A DNA stretch of 64,000 nucleotides from Bacteroidota bacterium (GCA_018816765.1 JAHIUX010000031.1:19790-83789); one strand, 5' to 3'; shown: positions 26,164-36,928, counted from the first letter of the stretch. A program made the numbers and translations. The notes: generated by a model not told the origin, from the sequence alone.

Positions 26164-27174
26164 TTAATCCCGGAGCAGGTCTTCAAAGCCCGGGGTCATA
26201 TGCAGGTCGAATCCTCCATCGTCCTTTGCTGAAATGAACAAGGCCTCAATATCGGGTAGCGTTTTAATGAGTTCGAGCGATTGTTCCATACCCAGCACCA
26301 TGAATGCTGTACTATAGCCGTCAGCAATAGCAGCATTGTCGGCAAGCACGGTAACACTCAGGAGGTTATGACTCACCGGATAACCGGTTTTCGGATCGAT
26401 GGCATGTGAGTATCGCTTCCCGTCGATGACATAATATTTCCGGTAACTTCCAGAAGTGGCCAATCCCTTGTTTTTCAAGGCAACCACCAACTGGACTTCG
26501 CGCTCATCCATTTTTTCAGCGGCTGGTTTCTCAACCCCAACGCGCCAATTGCTGCCATCGGGTTTCACATTGCTGGCAAACACCTCACCGCCCACATCAA
26601 CCACATAGCTTTTAATCCCGTTTGCATTGAGAAAACGGCAGATCAGGTCGACCGAATGTCCCTGTGCAATGGCATTAAAATCAAACTTAATGCGTGGATC
26701 ATCCCGTACAATTTTTCCATTCTCAAGCCGTACCTTTCTGTAATCGACAAATTGCCTGAGGCTATCAATCAGGTGTGGGGTAATATTTTCACGTTCCCTG
26801 AGGCCAAAACCCCAGGCCGTGACCAGGGGCGATATGGTGAAATCAAACGCGCCTCCCGTTGAGGCAGCTATTTCTTTCGATAGCAAAAAATTATATTTGA
26901 AAATCTCATCCGGCACAGCAGTTGAATCATCATTGTTGATGCGCGATATAATTGAATTATCCACCCACAGCGACACAGACAGGTCAAAAGCAAGCAGCAT
27001 GGAGTCTATCTGCGGTTGAAGGTTACGGTTGTTGGCATCATAGTAGGTGATGGCGTAATAGGTTCCCTGTGCCTCACCGTTAAAACTCACTTTGGCCAAT
27101 TCAGGTTTGTGCTGGCAGGCCATTGCAAAAAGGAGAGGTATCAATACTAAGTACTTAAAGATATCAAGTTTCAT
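26164..27174 (-). CDS. apbE: FAD:protein FMN transferase ApbE
   Basis: A 336-residue periplasmic lipoprotein that attaches FMN covalently to threonines of NqrB and NqrC (and RnfG/RnfD-type proteins). The start at 27174 puts the lipobox LLFAMAC correctly at the N-terminus; a longer frame begins 33 bases upstream. Landmarks: GTYYAITYY, the FAD-binding GGAFDFTISPLVTAWGFG, FNAIAQGHSVD, VDVGGEV and the active-site Asp region RYSHAIDPKTGYPVSH. It lies downstream of nqrF on the same strand, beyond a terminator, so it probably has its own promoter or is served by read-through. Confidence 0.94.
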   Translation of the reverse strand: MKLDIFKYLVLIPLLFAMACQHKPELAKVSFNGEAQGTYYAITYYDANNRNLQPQIDSMLLAFDLSVSLWVDNSIISRINNDDSTAVPDEIFKYNFLLSKEIAASTGGAFDFTISPLVTAWGFGLRERENITPHLIDSLRQFVDYRKVRLENGKIVRDDPRIKFDFNAIAQGHSVDLICRFLNANGIKSYVVDVGGEVFASNVKPDGSNWRVGVEKPAAEKMDEREVQLVVALKNKGLATSGSYRKYYVIDGKRYSHAIDPKTGYPVSHNLLSVTVLADNAAIADGYSTAFMVLGMEQSLELIKTLPDIEALFISAKDDGGFDLHMTPGFEDLLRD

Positions 27175-27305
27175 GGGCTTTTTGCTTTTATTGCTGATGA
27201 TGTACACTCCAAAAAGGATTGTTGGTTCCTTGCCACCATATCAGTTAATCAGTACTATGGCAGGCATCCTGATTGCTTCTTAAAGGAATGATTTGGCACA
27301 AAAAT

Positions 27306-27334
27306 AAAAAAACCCTGACAAATATTGCCAGGGT
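27306..27334 (-). terminator. Rho-independent terminator of the nqr operon
   Basis: Nine-pair stem (27312-27320 with 27326-27334, one G-U pair in the RNA) with a five-base loop, followed on the minus strand by Ts (27311-27306). It is 14 bases after the nqrF stop. Confidence 0.88.
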
Positions 27335-27347
27335 GTTTTGTGCCTTG

Positions 27348-28610
27348 TTAGCCCCCAAAGTCATCGAAGGCGATCATTTCGTTGGGCACCCCTAACTCAT
27401 CGAGCATTTTAAATATGGCGGCATTCATCATTGGCGGTCCACAGAGGTAATATTCAATTTCCTCAGGTTCCGGATGTTGTTTCAGATAATTATCGAGAAT
27501 AACCTGGTGAATAAATCCGGTATAGCCTTTCCAGTTGTCAACCGGCATTGGTTCTGACAAGGCAATTTCGAAGCGGAAATTCGGGAAATTCTTTTGGATT
27601 TCTTCGAATTCTTCCATATAAAACAGCTCGCGCTTCGAACGGCCGCCGTACCAGAAAGTGGTTTTGCGGTCGGTTTTCTCGGTATGGAACAGATGGAAGA
27701 GGTGCGAGCGCATAGGAGCCATGCCGGCGCCACCGCCAATAAACATCATTTCGCGTTTGGTTGGTTTGATATGGAATTCACCATAAGGACCCGAAACCAT
27801 GACTTTGTCGCCGGGTTTGCGTGAGAAAATATAGGAAGAACAAACACCGGGGTTCACCTTCATAAACCCATTGGTCTTCCGGTCCCATGGTGGGGTGGCA
27901 ATACGGATGTTCAGCATCACGATATTGCCTTCGGCCGGGTGGTTGGCCATTGAGTAAGCCCTGAACTGTTCTTCGGGGTTCTTCATTTTCAAATCCCACA
28001 TCTTGAACTTATCCCAATCTTCGCGGTATTCTTCATCGATTTCGATATCCTTCGAGAAATCCACTTCAACCTTGGGCACATCTATCTGAATATAGCCCCC
28101 GGAAAGGAAGCCGAGGCGTTCGCCTTCAGGAAGTTTCACCACAAATTCCTTGATGAAAGTAGCCACATTCTTGTTTGAAACCACTTCGCATTCCCATTTC
28201 TTGATCCCAAATATCTCAGGAGCAACATGAATTTTAAGGTCTTCGCGCACCTTCACCTGGCAACCAAGGCGCCAGTGATTTTGTTGCTCTTTGCGCGAAA
28301 AATAGCCCTTTTCGGTCGGCAATATGCTGCCACCGCCTTCGAGTACCTGGCATTTACACATGGCACAGGTTCCGCCGCCTCCGCAAGCCGAAGGAAGAAA
28401 TATTTTGCTGTTTGCAAGGGTCGACAATAAGGTTGAGCCCGGAGCCACCTCCAGTTCTTTATCGCCATTGATGGTGATTTTCACCTGCCCCTGGGGCGAC
28501 AGCTTGGTCCGGGCATAGAGCAAGACTCCCACAAGGAGAAGTGTCACCAGAAGGAAGACAATGATGCTGATCAGGATAACGCTGCCGGTTGAAGCTACTA
28601 ACAAAGTCAT
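27348..28610 (-). CDS. nqrF: Na+-translocating NADH:quinone reductase subunit F
   Basis: A 420-residue subunit that takes electrons from NADH. It has an N-terminal membrane helix, a [2Fe-2S] ferredoxin domain with [17 protein letters not shown] and the fourth cysteine in WRLGCQVKV, an FAD domain with RAYSMANHP, and an NADH domain with [12 protein letters not shown] and [12 protein letters not shown]. It ends AFDDFGG as typical. Last gene of the nqrABCDEF operon. Confidence 0.97.
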   Translation of the reverse strand: MTLLVASTGSVILISIIVFLLVTLLLVGVLLYARTKLSPQGQVKITINGDKELEVAPGSTLLSTLANSKIFLPSACGGGGTCAMCKCQVLEGGGSILPTEKGYFSRKEQQNHWRLGCQVKVREDLKIHVAPEIFGIKKWECEVVSNKNVATFIKEFVVKLPEGERLGFLSGGYIQIDVPKVEVDFSKDIEIDEEYREDWDKFKMWDLKMKNPEEQFRAYSMANHPAEGNIVMLNIRIATPPWDRKTNGFMKVNPGVCSSYIFSRKPGDKVMVSGPYGEFHIKPTKREMMFIGGGAGMAPMRSHLFHLFHTEKTDRKTTFWYGGRSKRELFYMEEFEEIQKNFPNFRFEIALSEPMPVDNWKGYTGFIHQVILDNYLKQHPEPEEIEYYLCGPPMMNAAIFKMLDELGVPNEMIAFDDFGG

Positions 28611-28641
28611 TGTGTCGATGGTTTATGTTTTTTACTTGTGT

Positions 28642-29259
28642 TTACAGTTTAATTCCCAGGAAGCTCATAAAGGCAATGCCCATCAGTCCGGTGAGAATAA
28701 AGGTGATTCCCAGTCCGCGCAAAGGGGCCGGAATGTTTGAGTAACGCATCTTTTCGCGAATAGCTGCAATGCCGACGATGGCCAGAAACCAGCCGATACC
28801 AGAGCCGATGCCAAAGACAGTGGCCTGAGCCACCGTTTGATATTCACGCTCCTGCATAAACAATGATCCACCCAGGATGGCACAGTTCACCGCGATTAGC
28901 GGAAGGAAAATACCCAGGGAAGAATAGAGCGCAGGGCTGAATTTTTCGACTACCATTTCGACAAGTTGCACCATTGATGCGATGATGGCGATAAACATGA
29001 TAAAACTCAAAAAGCTCAGATCCATGTCGGCAAGGCTTTCGTCGAGCCAGGCCAGCGCACCTGCTTTAAGCACGTATTCGTTGAGTAGATAATCGACTGG
29101 CACGGTAATTCCCAACACGAAAACCACAGCGATACCAAGTCCGACAGAGGTATTTACAGTTTTCGAAACGGCAAGGAAAGAGCACATGCCGAGAAAATAC
29201 GCAAACACCATATTGTCGATGAAGATGGACCTGATGAATATGTTAAAAAGTTCTTGCAT
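28642..29259 (-). CDS. nqrE: Na+-translocating NADH:quinone reductase subunit E
   Basis: A 205-residue membrane subunit with six helices, inverted-topology partner of NqrD. The conserved blocks are FIRSIFIDNMVFAYFLGMCSFLAVSK with the cysteine that ligates the intramembrane iron, and LPLIAVNCAILGGSLFM. Length standard. It follows nqrD by 27 bases. Confidence 0.97.
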   Translation of the reverse strand: MQELFNIFIRSIFIDNMVFAYFLGMCSFLAVSKTVNTSVGLGIAVVFVLGITVPVDYLLNEYVLKAGALAWLDESLADMDLSFLSFIMFIAIIASMVQLVEMVVEKFSPALYSSLGIFLPLIAVNCAILGGSLFMQEREYQTVAQATVFGIGSGIGWFLAIVGIAAIREKMRYSNIPAPLRGLGITFILTGLMGIAFMSFLGIKL

Positions 29260-29286
29260 TATCGTTAAGTTTTGATGTTGTCAATT

Positions 29287-29943
29287 CTAATTTTCTTCGA
29301 GCAGTTCCTTGTTGCGTGACCGCTGCACCCAGATGATGATTCCCACGAGGATGAGCGCCATAGGAGGCAGAATCATAAATCCATTGTTCTTATATCCCAT
29401 TTCGTAGAAACTCTGTGGAATCACGGGGAATCCCCATAGTGATCCTGACCCGAAAAGCTCGCGGAAGAAGCCAATAATCATCAGAATCATGCCGTAGCCT
29501 AGTCCGTTGCCAATACCATCAAGCAGGCTGGGCCAGGGTTTGTTGCTCATAGCAAATGCTTCAAGACGTCCCATCACAATACAGTTGGTGATGATCAGCC
29601 CGACAAATACCGACAATTGCTTGCTCACATCATACACATAAGCTTTGAGTAATTGGTCGACCACAATCACAAGGAGTGCGATGATGACCAGTTGAACGAT
29701 GATCCTGATGCGTGGCGGAATACCATTGCGAAGAAGGGATATGATGTAGTTTGATAAGGCAGTAACCACCACAACCGAAATGGCCATTACAAAGGCCGGC
29801 TTCAGTTTGGCTGTAACTGCAAGGGCCGAACAAACACCCAATACCTGTACCGTAATCGGGTTGTTCAGGTTCAGGGGAGAGGTAAGCAGCTTACGGTTTT
29901 TCGATGAGAACAAGGGTTCCCTTTCATGTTTAGCAGTGCTCAT
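29287..29943 (-). CDS. nqrD: Na+-translocating NADH:quinone reductase subunit D
   Basis: A 218-residue six-helix membrane subunit. The conserved [19 protein letters not shown] and [16 protein letters not shown] blocks each carry a cysteine that contributes to the iron centre shared with NqrE. It lies 5 bases after nqrC. Confidence 0.97.
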   Translation of the reverse strand: MSTAKHEREPLFSSKNRKLLTSPLNLNNPITVQVLGVCSALAVTAKLKPAFVMAISVVVVTALSNYIISLLRNGIPPRIRIIVQLVIIALLVIVVDQLLKAYVYDVSKQLSVFVGLIITNCIVMGRLEAFAMSNKPWPSLLDGIGNGLGYGMILMIIGFFRELFGSGSLWGFPVIPQSFYEMGYKNNGFMILPPMALILVGIIIWVQRSRNKELLEEN

Positions 29944-29948
29944 AGTAA

Positions 29949-30686
29949 TTATCCTTGTTTTTTGAAATAGGGTACATAACTTTCTAATACATTCTTCAGC
30001 ATTTCGCTGGTGCCATTGCTGGTAATTGTTCCGCCAGAAACAGCATCAACAGCGTGAATCTGATTGGCAACCGGAATATTGGCGATGCCGCCTTTGACCA
30101 CCCTTACAGAGGTGAAATTGCCGTTTTCGTCAAAAATCAGCTTTCCCGGGAATTGATTCTGGAAATTAATGGTTTCGATTTCAGCACCGAGACCCGGAGT
30201 TTCCGATTTGTGGCCAAAGGTCACGCCAATCACGGTTTTGAAATCGCTTTTCAGCGCGATATTGCCCCAGATTGGTCCCCAAAGGCCAACGCCACGCAAA
30301 GGAACGATGTAAATCTTTTCGCCATCATTTTCGATCACATACAAGGCCAGCTCGTAATCTTTACCGATCGATTTTTTATAGAGTTCATCTTTCAGGTTGA
30401 TTTTGAAAGCTCTACTCTGTTGTTTGTTGTCGTCTTTGTAATCATCCACCACGCTTCCGTTTTTATCGATCACGATCATGTCCGTGACGCTTTTATTGAA
30501 CACCTGGATGGCATCTTTGACAGGAACATCGCGCAGTCCGGCCGCAGCCAGGATACTCTGCATCTTATCAACATCCTCGTTGCGTTGCTGGGCCGGTTTC
30601 AGCAACATGGCTGCTGCCGACAATATTGCCGCAACAAGGATAACCATGATTGAGGCATATCTGAAAATGTAACCGTTACTATACAT
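29949..30686 (-). CDS. nqrC: Na+-translocating NADH:quinone reductase subunit C
   Basis: A 245-residue subunit with one N-terminal membrane helix and a periplasmic flavin domain. FMN is expected on the threonine of [16 protein letters not shown]; the usual S-G-A-T is SGGT here. The [14 protein letters not shown] block is typical. Its FMN is attached by ApbE. Confidence 0.96.
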   Translation of the reverse strand: MYSNGYIFRYASIMVILVAAILSAAAMLLKPAQQRNEDVDKMQSILAAAGLRDVPVKDAIQVFNKSVTDMIVIDKNGSVVDDYKDDNKQQSRAFKINLKDELYKKSIGKDYELALYVIENDGEKIYIVPLRGVGLWGPIWGNIALKSDFKTVIGVTFGHKSETPGLGAEIETINFQNQFPGKLIFDENGNFTSVRVVKGGIANIPVANQIHAVDAVSGGTITSNGTSEMLKNVLESYVPYFKKQG

Positions 30687-30712
30687 GTTGTTTAAATTTC
30701 TGATGTTAGTGA

Positions 30713-31861
30713 TTAAGCCTTTGCAAGCACTTTGGCCCTTTTGAGGCGTTTTGAAATGTTCGATTGCACCACATAATGGTCGATGAGCGGTGCAAATACA
30801 TTGAGCAGCAAGATCGACAGCATCATTCCTTCGGGGTAAGCCGGGTTAAACACCCTGATCAGCACAGCAATCATCCCGATGAGAAAACCATAGATGTACT
30901 TTCCGCGTTTTGTCTGTGAAGCTGAAACAGGATCTGTGGCCATAAACACCGTGCCAAAGGCAAAACCGCCCATAATGAGGTGCTGGTAGGCGGGAATATT
31001 CATATAGGCATTGGCTCCCCAGAGGTTAAACAGCAATCCCATTGCCAATCCGCCACCGACAACTGACACCATGATACGCCAGCTTCCTATGCCTGTTGCG
31101 ATGAGCAACACAGCACCAAGCAGGATGGCAAGCGTTGAGGTTTCACCGACGCTGCCTGGGATGGTACCCAAAAACATTGACATATCGGAGGGCAGTTTGT
31201 CCACTTCGCCAACAAGCAAATGTCCGAGCGGGGTGGCGCCTGAATACGCATCCGCTTTTTCAGCAATCCAAACCTTGTCGCCCGACATCTCCGAAGGATA
31301 GGCAAAAAACAGGAATGCCCTTGCAGTGAGGGCAGGATTCAGGATGTTCATGCCGGTTCCGCCAAAAACTTCTTTTCCTATAATGACAGCAAAGGCTGTG
31401 GCAATGGCAACCATCCACAAAGGCACATTCGGGGGCATCACCAGCGGAATAAGCATCCCCGACACCAGGAAGCCTTCGTTAACTTCGTGGTGGCGGTATT
31501 GTGCAAAAGCAAATTCAATGGCCAGACCCACCACATAAGAAACAATGATCACAGGCAGTACCTTGAGTAGTCCGTATCCAAACATGGGCCAGAAATCGTA
31601 GGCCATCCCCTGTGAAAGATAATGCTGGTAGCCCACATTCCATATACCAAACACCAGCGCCGGCATTAATGCGATGACCACAACAATCATGGTGCGTTTC
31701 ATGTCGATGGCGTCGCGGATGTGCGCTCCTTTTGTGGTCACCCGGTTCGAAACAAACAGAAAAGTCTCGAAAGCATCGAAAGTGGAGTGGAGCTTTTCGA
31801 ATCTGCCCCCTTTTTCAAAATGAGGTTTTTGCTTGTCTAAAAAATTCCTTAGAAATTTCAT
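30713..31861 (-). CDS. nqrB: Na+-translocating NADH:quinone reductase subunit B
   Basis: A 382-residue membrane subunit with about ten helices, FMN covalently bound at the threonine of YSGATPLG, and riboflavin and quinone-site residues near the N-terminal region. The subunit helps form the Na+ path with NqrD-NqrE. Conserved blocks: GFLVSGMLIPLVMPPN, GKEVFGGTGMNILNPAL and ATDPVSAS. Standard length. Confidence 0.97.
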   Translation of the reverse strand: MKFLRNFLDKQKPHFEKGGRFEKLHSTFDAFETFLFVSNRVTTKGAHIRDAIDMKRTMIVVVIALMPALVFGIWNVGYQHYLSQGMAYDFWPMFGYGLLKVLPVIIVSYVVGLAIEFAFAQYRHHEVNEGFLVSGMLIPLVMPPNVPLWMVAIATAFAVIIGKEVFGGTGMNILNPALTARAFLFFAYPSEMSGDKVWIAEKADAYSGATPLGHLLVGEVDKLPSDMSMFLGTIPGSVGETSTLAILLGAVLLIATGIGSWRIMVSVVGGGLAMGLLFNLWGANAYMNIPAYQHLIMGGFAFGTVFMATDPVSASQTKRGKYIYGFLIGMIAVLIRVFNPAYPEGMMLSILLLNVFAPLIDHYVVQSNISKRLKRAKVLAKA

Positions 31862-31886
31862 TGTAAATCGTATGATTGGTATGTGA

Positions 31887-33236
31887 TTAACTCATTTCCT
31901 TCCGCATCAGGTCGAGGCCATTCCGGACGATTTCCTGAATATTGGTTTTTGATGTATCAATGACTTCACACAAGGCGAAATCTTCCTCATCAACTTCATA
32001 GATACCCAGGTTTTCCATCAGGTCAATGTCTTCTACCATGATCGCCTTCAGCAATTGCATCGGATAAATGTCGAACGGAAACACCTTTTCAAACTGTCCG
32101 GTCATCACCAAAGCTCTGTCACCACCATGCATATTGGTGTCGAGTCTGTATTTTTTGTTGCGGAATAAAAATGATGGAAATGTACGCGAAAGACTGAATT
32201 TATTGAAACCGGGGAGTCCCCAGCCAAGGAATTCGTAATAATCACCTTCGGGTATCACGGTAAGCTGCGTGTGGTAGAAACCAGCATAACCGGAGGGCTC
32301 AACCTTTTGTCCGGTAAGCACATTGCCGCTGATAAACCGTTTGTTGCCTTCTTTCACATTGCCTTTGAACAGACAATCAACAGAGGCCCCGATTTGTGTT
32401 TTAACATACAACGGATTAGTCACTTCTGATCCGGTGAGTGCCAACACGCGTGTGGCATCGAAAATACCTTTATTAAACAAACGGCCTATGGTCAGGACAT
32501 CCTGTGGGTAGCAATACCATACGACTTCACCCTTGTTGATTGGGTCTATCCTATTGATCTGCACACCGACATTTCCGGCAGGATGCGGCCCTGAAAACTG
32601 GTTAAACTGAACGCCTTTTGAGTTGGTAAACACCTTTGAATGAGAGGTGTCAGCTTCCAGATTAAGGTGAATCTTACCTTTTGTAAGCCGCGCCAATGCG
32701 TTCAGGCCAACCTGGAAATCTTCACCGCAGCCATGCACGATCAGGTCGTTATCAGGTGCCAGGGGCGAGGAGTCGAAGGCAGAGATGAATATTGATTTAG
32801 GCTCAGCCAGCGGATCGGCAATAACGCCATAAGGCCTTTGCCGGATAAACGGCCAGATACCACTGTTTATCAACTTTTCAATTACTTCTTCCCTGCTTAG
32901 TGTTTTTGGGTCGGCCGCCTTGAAATCAATGGCCGATTGTTGCTCATCAGCTTCTATGCGGATATCGAGCAATAAGCGTTTGGGTCCCCTTCTGATTTCG
33001 CTGATGGTGCCGCTGACAGGTGAAGTGAACATAATGTTATCGCGGTTTTTATCCACGAACAAGGGCGTTCCGGCCTTCACCAAATCGCCCTCTTTCACCA
33101 TGAGTTTCGGAAAAACACCAATGAAATCTGTAGGTTTAATTGCAAATTGTTTGCAATTCAAATCTTTAATCACTTTTTCGGCCTCGCCTACCAGATTGAT
33201 ATTGAGTCCCTTTTTAATTTTCGTGATGGTTGACAT
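31887..33236 (-). CDS. nqrA: Na+-translocating NADH:quinone reductase subunit A
   Basis: A 449-residue cytosolic subunit on the complex, needed for quinone-site function. I prefer ATG 33236 (MSTITKIKKGLNINLVG) to the in-frame ATG at 33248: a GAAGG ribosome-binding-like sequence sits five bases before it and the family begins there. The protein is rich in beta structure with blocks FIGVFPKLMVKEGD, GCGEDFQVGLNALARL and MHGGDRALVMTGQFEKVFPFDIYP. First gene of the nqr operon, which is divergent from the T9SS plug gene. Confidence 0.96.
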   Translation of the reverse strand: MSTITKIKKGLNINLVGEAEKVIKDLNCKQFAIKPTDFIGVFPKLMVKEGDLVKAGTPLFVDKNRDNIMFTSPVSGTISEIRRGPKRLLLDIRIEADEQQSAIDFKAADPKTLSREEVIEKLINSGIWPFIRQRPYGVIADPLAEPKSIFISAFDSSPLAPDNDLIVHGCGEDFQVGLNALARLTKGKIHLNLEADTSHSKVFTNSKGVQFNQFSGPHPAGNVGVQINRIDPINKGEVVWYCYPQDVLTIGRLFNKGIFDATRVLALTGSEVTNPLYVKTQIGASVDCLFKGNVKEGNKRFISGNVLTGQKVEPSGYAGFYHTQLTVIPEGDYYEFLGWGLPGFNKFSLSRTFPSFLFRNKKYRLDTNMHGGDRALVMTGQFEKVFPFDIYPMQLLKAIMVEDIDLMENLGIYEVDEEDFALCEVIDTSKTNIQEIVRNGLDLMRKEMS

Positions 33237-33273
33237 ATCTACCTTCATTCATATTTAAATAAGTTGCAAAGAA

Positions 33274-33287
33274 ACAAATTAATTTGT
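33274..33287 (-). promoter_or_regulatory. 14-base perfect palindrome upstream of nqrA
   Basis: ACAAATTAATTTGT reads the same on both strands, 38 bases upstream of the nqrA start, in the divergent space before the T9SS plug gene. It could be a dimeric-regulator operator; its overlap with the promoter is unproven. Confidence 0.35.
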
Positions 33288-33424
33288 GTTCAGGAAAGAA
33301 CAAATCTGTTGAAATTAGGGTAATAAAAGTACAATAATTATGAGTGAAATTCAAAGATGCAAATCTTACACAATAAATTTCCCTTGTTACGGGCCAACAT
33401 GAGCTAATTCTGATGCAATCATGG

Positions 33425-33432
33425 TATCTTTG
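33425..33432 (+). promoter_or_regulatory. Promoter -7 element (TATCTTTG) of the T9SS plug gene
   Basis: TATCTTTG fits the Bacteroidota -7 consensus, 46 bases before the ATG at 33479. No clear -33 element. Confidence 0.5.
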
Positions 33433-33478
33433 AAAAACAAATGCAAAAGAATTCCCTTTCTTTAATACATCCCTGACT

Positions 33479-34759
33479 ATGAAAAAACACAGCCGATCCG
33501 TGGTCTTGATTGTTTTGCTGCTGCTGGCTAAAATTCCGTTTGCACAGCTTCCATATGCGTATGTTGACAAATCCTATTCTGATGATGTACAAACAGTGTT
33601 GCTGAATCCGATCAATGAGCCACTTGCCGGGCCTGTGATTAAGCTGGGCGACCAAAAAAAACTGTCACTGGCTTTCGATTTGCTTGGCAACTACAGCAAT
33701 GCACTCAAATACACCATCGTACATTGTAACTACAATTGGGAGCCATCAGATCTTATGCCTACTGAATTCATCAATGGTTTCACAGAAGACGACATCAGGG
33801 ACACCCGTTTTTCGCTCAACACCCTGACAGCATATGTGCATTATACATTGGATTTCCCGACGGAATATCTCCAGCCAAAATTATCCGGAAATTACCTGCT
33901 TGTAGTGTATGATCAGGAATTATCTGCTGAACACCTGTTGTTTACCAAACGATTCTATGTGGTTGATCCTCAGGTTAACCTGAGCATTACTTTTCCACAA
34001 AACCCGCGAAACCTGGCCTACAGCGGCAAGAAACAGCAATTGGATGTGTCGGTTAATCACCGGGGAGTTTTCACAGTGAACCCACAAGAATCGGTAAAAC
34101 TGGTGATCAAGCAGGATGGCCGCTGGGACAATGCGGTAAAAGGCATCGCTCCGAATTTCGTTTACAGCGATAAAATTTCTTTTGAGTATACCGAAGAAAT
34201 GGTGTTTGATGGTGGCAATTGCTACAGGCAATTCGATATGAAGAGCTTCAAGTATCAATCGGAGCGCATTCAGCAGATATTTCAGGAGCCGGAGTATTTT
34301 CTGGTAAGGCTGTGGCCCGATGAGAAAAGGGCGAACAAGCCGTTTATCAACGAAAAGGACTTGCGCGGCAGGAAACTGATCAAAGGTCGCGACGACCAGG
34401 ATACAGATGTGGAAGCTGATTACGCCTGGGTTGAATTTACACTTCCCTATGCTGCTCCGCTTACCCATGAGGACATCTATATTATAGGTGCATTGAACAA
34501 CTGGAACCTTGACGAGAAAAGCAAAATGACCTATAACTATGGACTGAAAGCTTACACTTGCTCCATGTTTCTGAAGCAAGGTTACTATAATTATACCTAT
34601 GGCATGCTTGAACGCGGCCAAACAAAAGCCGATGTTACCACCATTGAAGGCGATTTTTGGGAAACACAGCATGATTATGCGGTATTGATTTACTACCGCA
34701 GGCCAGGTACTGTGTATGACCAATTGTTGGCATATCAGGTAGTTCTGTCCCACAAATAA
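33479..34759 (+). CDS. T9SS plug-like protein (DUF5103)
   Basis: A 426-residue exported protein with signal peptide (residues 1-22, ending IPFAQ). The DUF5103 region covers the rest: LLNPINEPLAGPVIKLGD, IVHCNYNWEPSDLMPTEFINGF and IGALNNWNLDEKS near residue 338. DUF5103 proteins are the plug component seen in the SprA translocon of type IX secretion, where it closes the large pore. That is from established work on Flavobacterium; the assignment here is by pattern. Its presence fits the T9SS cargo genes elsewhere in this window. Confidence 0.85.
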   Translation: MKKHSRSVVLIVLLLLAKIPFAQLPYAYVDKSYSDDVQTVLLNPINEPLAGPVIKLGDQKKLSLAFDLLGNYSNALKYTIVHCNYNWEPSDLMPTEFINGFTEDDIRDTRFSLNTLTAYVHYTLDFPTEYLQPKLSGNYLLVVYDQELSAEHLLFTKRFYVVDPQVNLSITFPQNPRNLAYSGKKQQLDVSVNHRGVFTVNPQESVKLVIKQDGRWDNAVKGIAPNFVYSDKISFEYTEEMVFDGGNCYRQFDMKSFKYQSERIQQIFQEPEYFLVRLWPDEKRANKPFINEKDLRGRKLIKGRDDQDTDVEADYAWVEFTLPYAAPLTHEDIYIIGALNNWNLDEKSKMTYNYGLKAYTCSMFLKQGYYNYTYGMLERGQTKADVTTIEGDFWETQHDYAVLIYYRRPGTVYDQLLAYQVVLSHK

Positions 34760-34879
34760 TATTATTTCTCATTTTTGGAAATATTTTACTGCAATAACGC
34801 AGGCAATTATTTAATAAACAGCGATTTGATATATTGGCATAAATATTGAAAAAAAACCTTCTAACGATACACAATCACC

Positions 34880-36901
34880 ATGAAATGTTTACATAACCTG
34901 GGCATCGCCATCTTTTTGGCATTGATGGCGTCCTCCTGTAACAAAGACCCGAAAGATCCCATCGGGCAACTCACGATGGAAAAATTGCAGGTTCCTGCAA
35001 GCTTTAACTGGTCAACAACCCTCAATGCCAGGTTCTCAATCACGGCGCTCGACAATATGAACAACCCCATAATAGGAGCAAAATTCACAATTCTGACCGA
35101 TGATCCGGGAAATGGCGGGAAACCCATTGTAAGTGGCATGACCGATGCACAGGGAAAATATGTGGTTGATTATGCTGTACCAGCATATTACACAAAACTG
35201 TATGTGGCCACCGATTATGTAGGTCTGCCGAATTTATTGCCTGTTGACCTCACCGAAGGCAGTTTTGATCTGGTTATCGGCGGGCAACAGCCGGTGATGA
35301 ATATGAAATCAGTATTGGACCCACGGTCGGTGAACACCGTGTATAAGTACCTGGGCGCATACAACAGCAATGGTGTTCCTGCATACCTGATGCCAGTGAA
35401 CGATCCCATTACCGCTGATTTTCTTGCCGACGTTAACAACACCCTGCCCGAAAGAGTGAGGCTGGATGTTTCGCACCCGAATTATTTTTCCGATGTGTAT
35501 GACCACAATGTGAAGCTTGTTGAAACCTGCGACGTATGGGTTACTTTTGTGACTGAAGGAGCAGGTTATCGCAATGTGCTGGGATTTTACACCTACCCTA
35601 CCGGCAATCCGCCGGCCACCCCCAGCGCCATCGATTCCATCACCATCGTATTTCCGAATGCGTCAATGTCAGGCAGCGGTGGCGGACTCAATCCGGGAAA
35701 CAAGGTCTACATTGGTCGCTATAATGCGAATGTAACCATCGGATGGGTGCTTATTGCCGATGGCTGGAATGGTAGCCAGGTTACAGAAGGCAGGTGGAAA
35801 GTGTATTCCGACAAACACCTGAACCCTGCGCCAACACCTGCTTTGAAACAGCAAACCGTTTTACTGTACGATCCTGGTCGTGAAAAGCTGTTGCTGGGTA
35901 TGGAAGATATTCGCCGCACAGAAAGCGGCTGCGACCACGATTTCAATGATGCCATTTTTTATGTGACCGCTAATCCAATACAAGCCATTAACCTCACCGG
36001 CCTTCCGATTGTTGATTACACCGGGCAGGATGGCGACAATGACGGTGTTCCGGACAATTTTGACGATTATCCGACAGATCCCACAAGGGCCTTTAACAAC
36101 TATTTCTTCAATCAGGGCAGCTTTGGCACCCTGGCATTCGAAGATTTGTGGCCTTTCAGGGGAGACTACGATTTCAATGATGCCGTCATTGATTACAATT
36201 TCAATCAGGTGACCAATGGCCTCAATCAGGTGGTTGAATTGCAATCGACCTTTATTTTAAGGGCGCATGGCGCATACTACCACAACGGCTTTGGCTTTGA
36301 GCTTCCTGTTGCACCCAGCCAGGTTACCTCCATTACCGGCACAGATGTCACCAATGAGTTTATTATCAGGAACAGCAACGGCACCGAATCCAATCAAAAC
36401 AAAGCGGTGATCATTGCCTGGGATGATGCTTACCGGATTTTACCCACCAGCGGAAACGGCATCGGTGTGAACACCACTCCAGGCATACCGTTTGTAGTCC
36501 CCGACACGATGAATGTTACGGTAAGGTTTACCCAGCCAATTGCTTTGAATTTGCTTGGTGTACCGCCCTACAACCCCTTTATTTTTGTCGATAAACAACG
36601 TGGTGTTGAAGTGCATCTGCCCAATAAAGCCCCCACCACACTTGCCGATGCCCAATTGCTTGGCACCGACCACGACAACAGCATTCCGGCCGAAGGTCGC
36701 TATTACAAAACACAAAACAACCTGCCCTGGGCAATCAACATCATTGAGCGTTTTGCCTATCCGAACGAGAAAGTTGAAGTGTTGCAGGCTCATTTGAAAT
36801 TTGCCGAATGGGCTCAAAGCGGCGGATCCCTGTCGAGCGACTGGTTCCGAGAGCTTTCAGGCTATCGCAATTCCACAAAGATTTATACACCACAAAATTA
36901 A
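34880..36901 (+). CDS. LruC-domain lipoprotein with DUF4114-like region
   Basis: A 673-residue lipoprotein (lipobox LMASSC, Cys20). An N-terminal Ig-like domain (residues 30-115) is followed by a DUF4114-like segment (LGMEDIRRTESGCDHDFNDAIFY near residue 345), a calcium-binding-like acidic linker (DGDNDGVPDNFDDYPTDP near 380) and an LruC (DUF4842) domain starting EDLWPFRGDYDFNDAVIDY near 425. LruC proteins are surface lipoproteins first described in Leptospira and common in Bacteroidota; their function is unclear. A very strong terminator follows. Confidence 0.85.
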   Translation: MKCLHNLGIAIFLALMASSCNKDPKDPIGQLTMEKLQVPASFNWSTTLNARFSITALDNMNNPIIGAKFTILTDDPGNGGKPIVSGMTDAQGKYVVDYAVPAYYTKLYVATDYVGLPNLLPVDLTEGSFDLVIGGQQPVMNMKSVLDPRSVNTVYKYLGAYNSNGVPAYLMPVNDPITADFLADVNNTLPERVRLDVSHPNYFSDVYDHNVKLVETCDVWVTFVTEGAGYRNVLGFYTYPTGNPPATPSAIDSITIVFPNASMSGSGGGLNPGNKVYIGRYNANVTIGWVLIADGWNGSQVTEGRWKVYSDKHLNPAPTPALKQQTVLLYDPGREKLLLGMEDIRRTESGCDHDFNDAIFYVTANPIQAINLTGLPIVDYTGQDGDNDGVPDNFDDYPTDPTRAFNNYFFNQGSFGTLAFEDLWPFRGDYDFNDAVIDYNFNQVTNGLNQVVELQSTFILRAHGAYYHNGFGFELPVAPSQVTSITGTDVTNEFIIRNSNGTESNQNKAVIIAWDDAYRILPTSGNGIGVNTTPGIPFVVPDTMNVTVRFTQPIALNLLGVPPYNPFIFVDKQRGVEVHLPNKAPTTLADAQLLGTDHDNSIPAEGRYYKTQNNLPWAINIIERFAYPNEKVEVLQAHLKFAEWAQSGGSLSSDWFRELSGYRNSTKIYTPQN

Positions 36902-36928
36902 TTTTCAGACTTTAGTGTGTTTCGTTCG

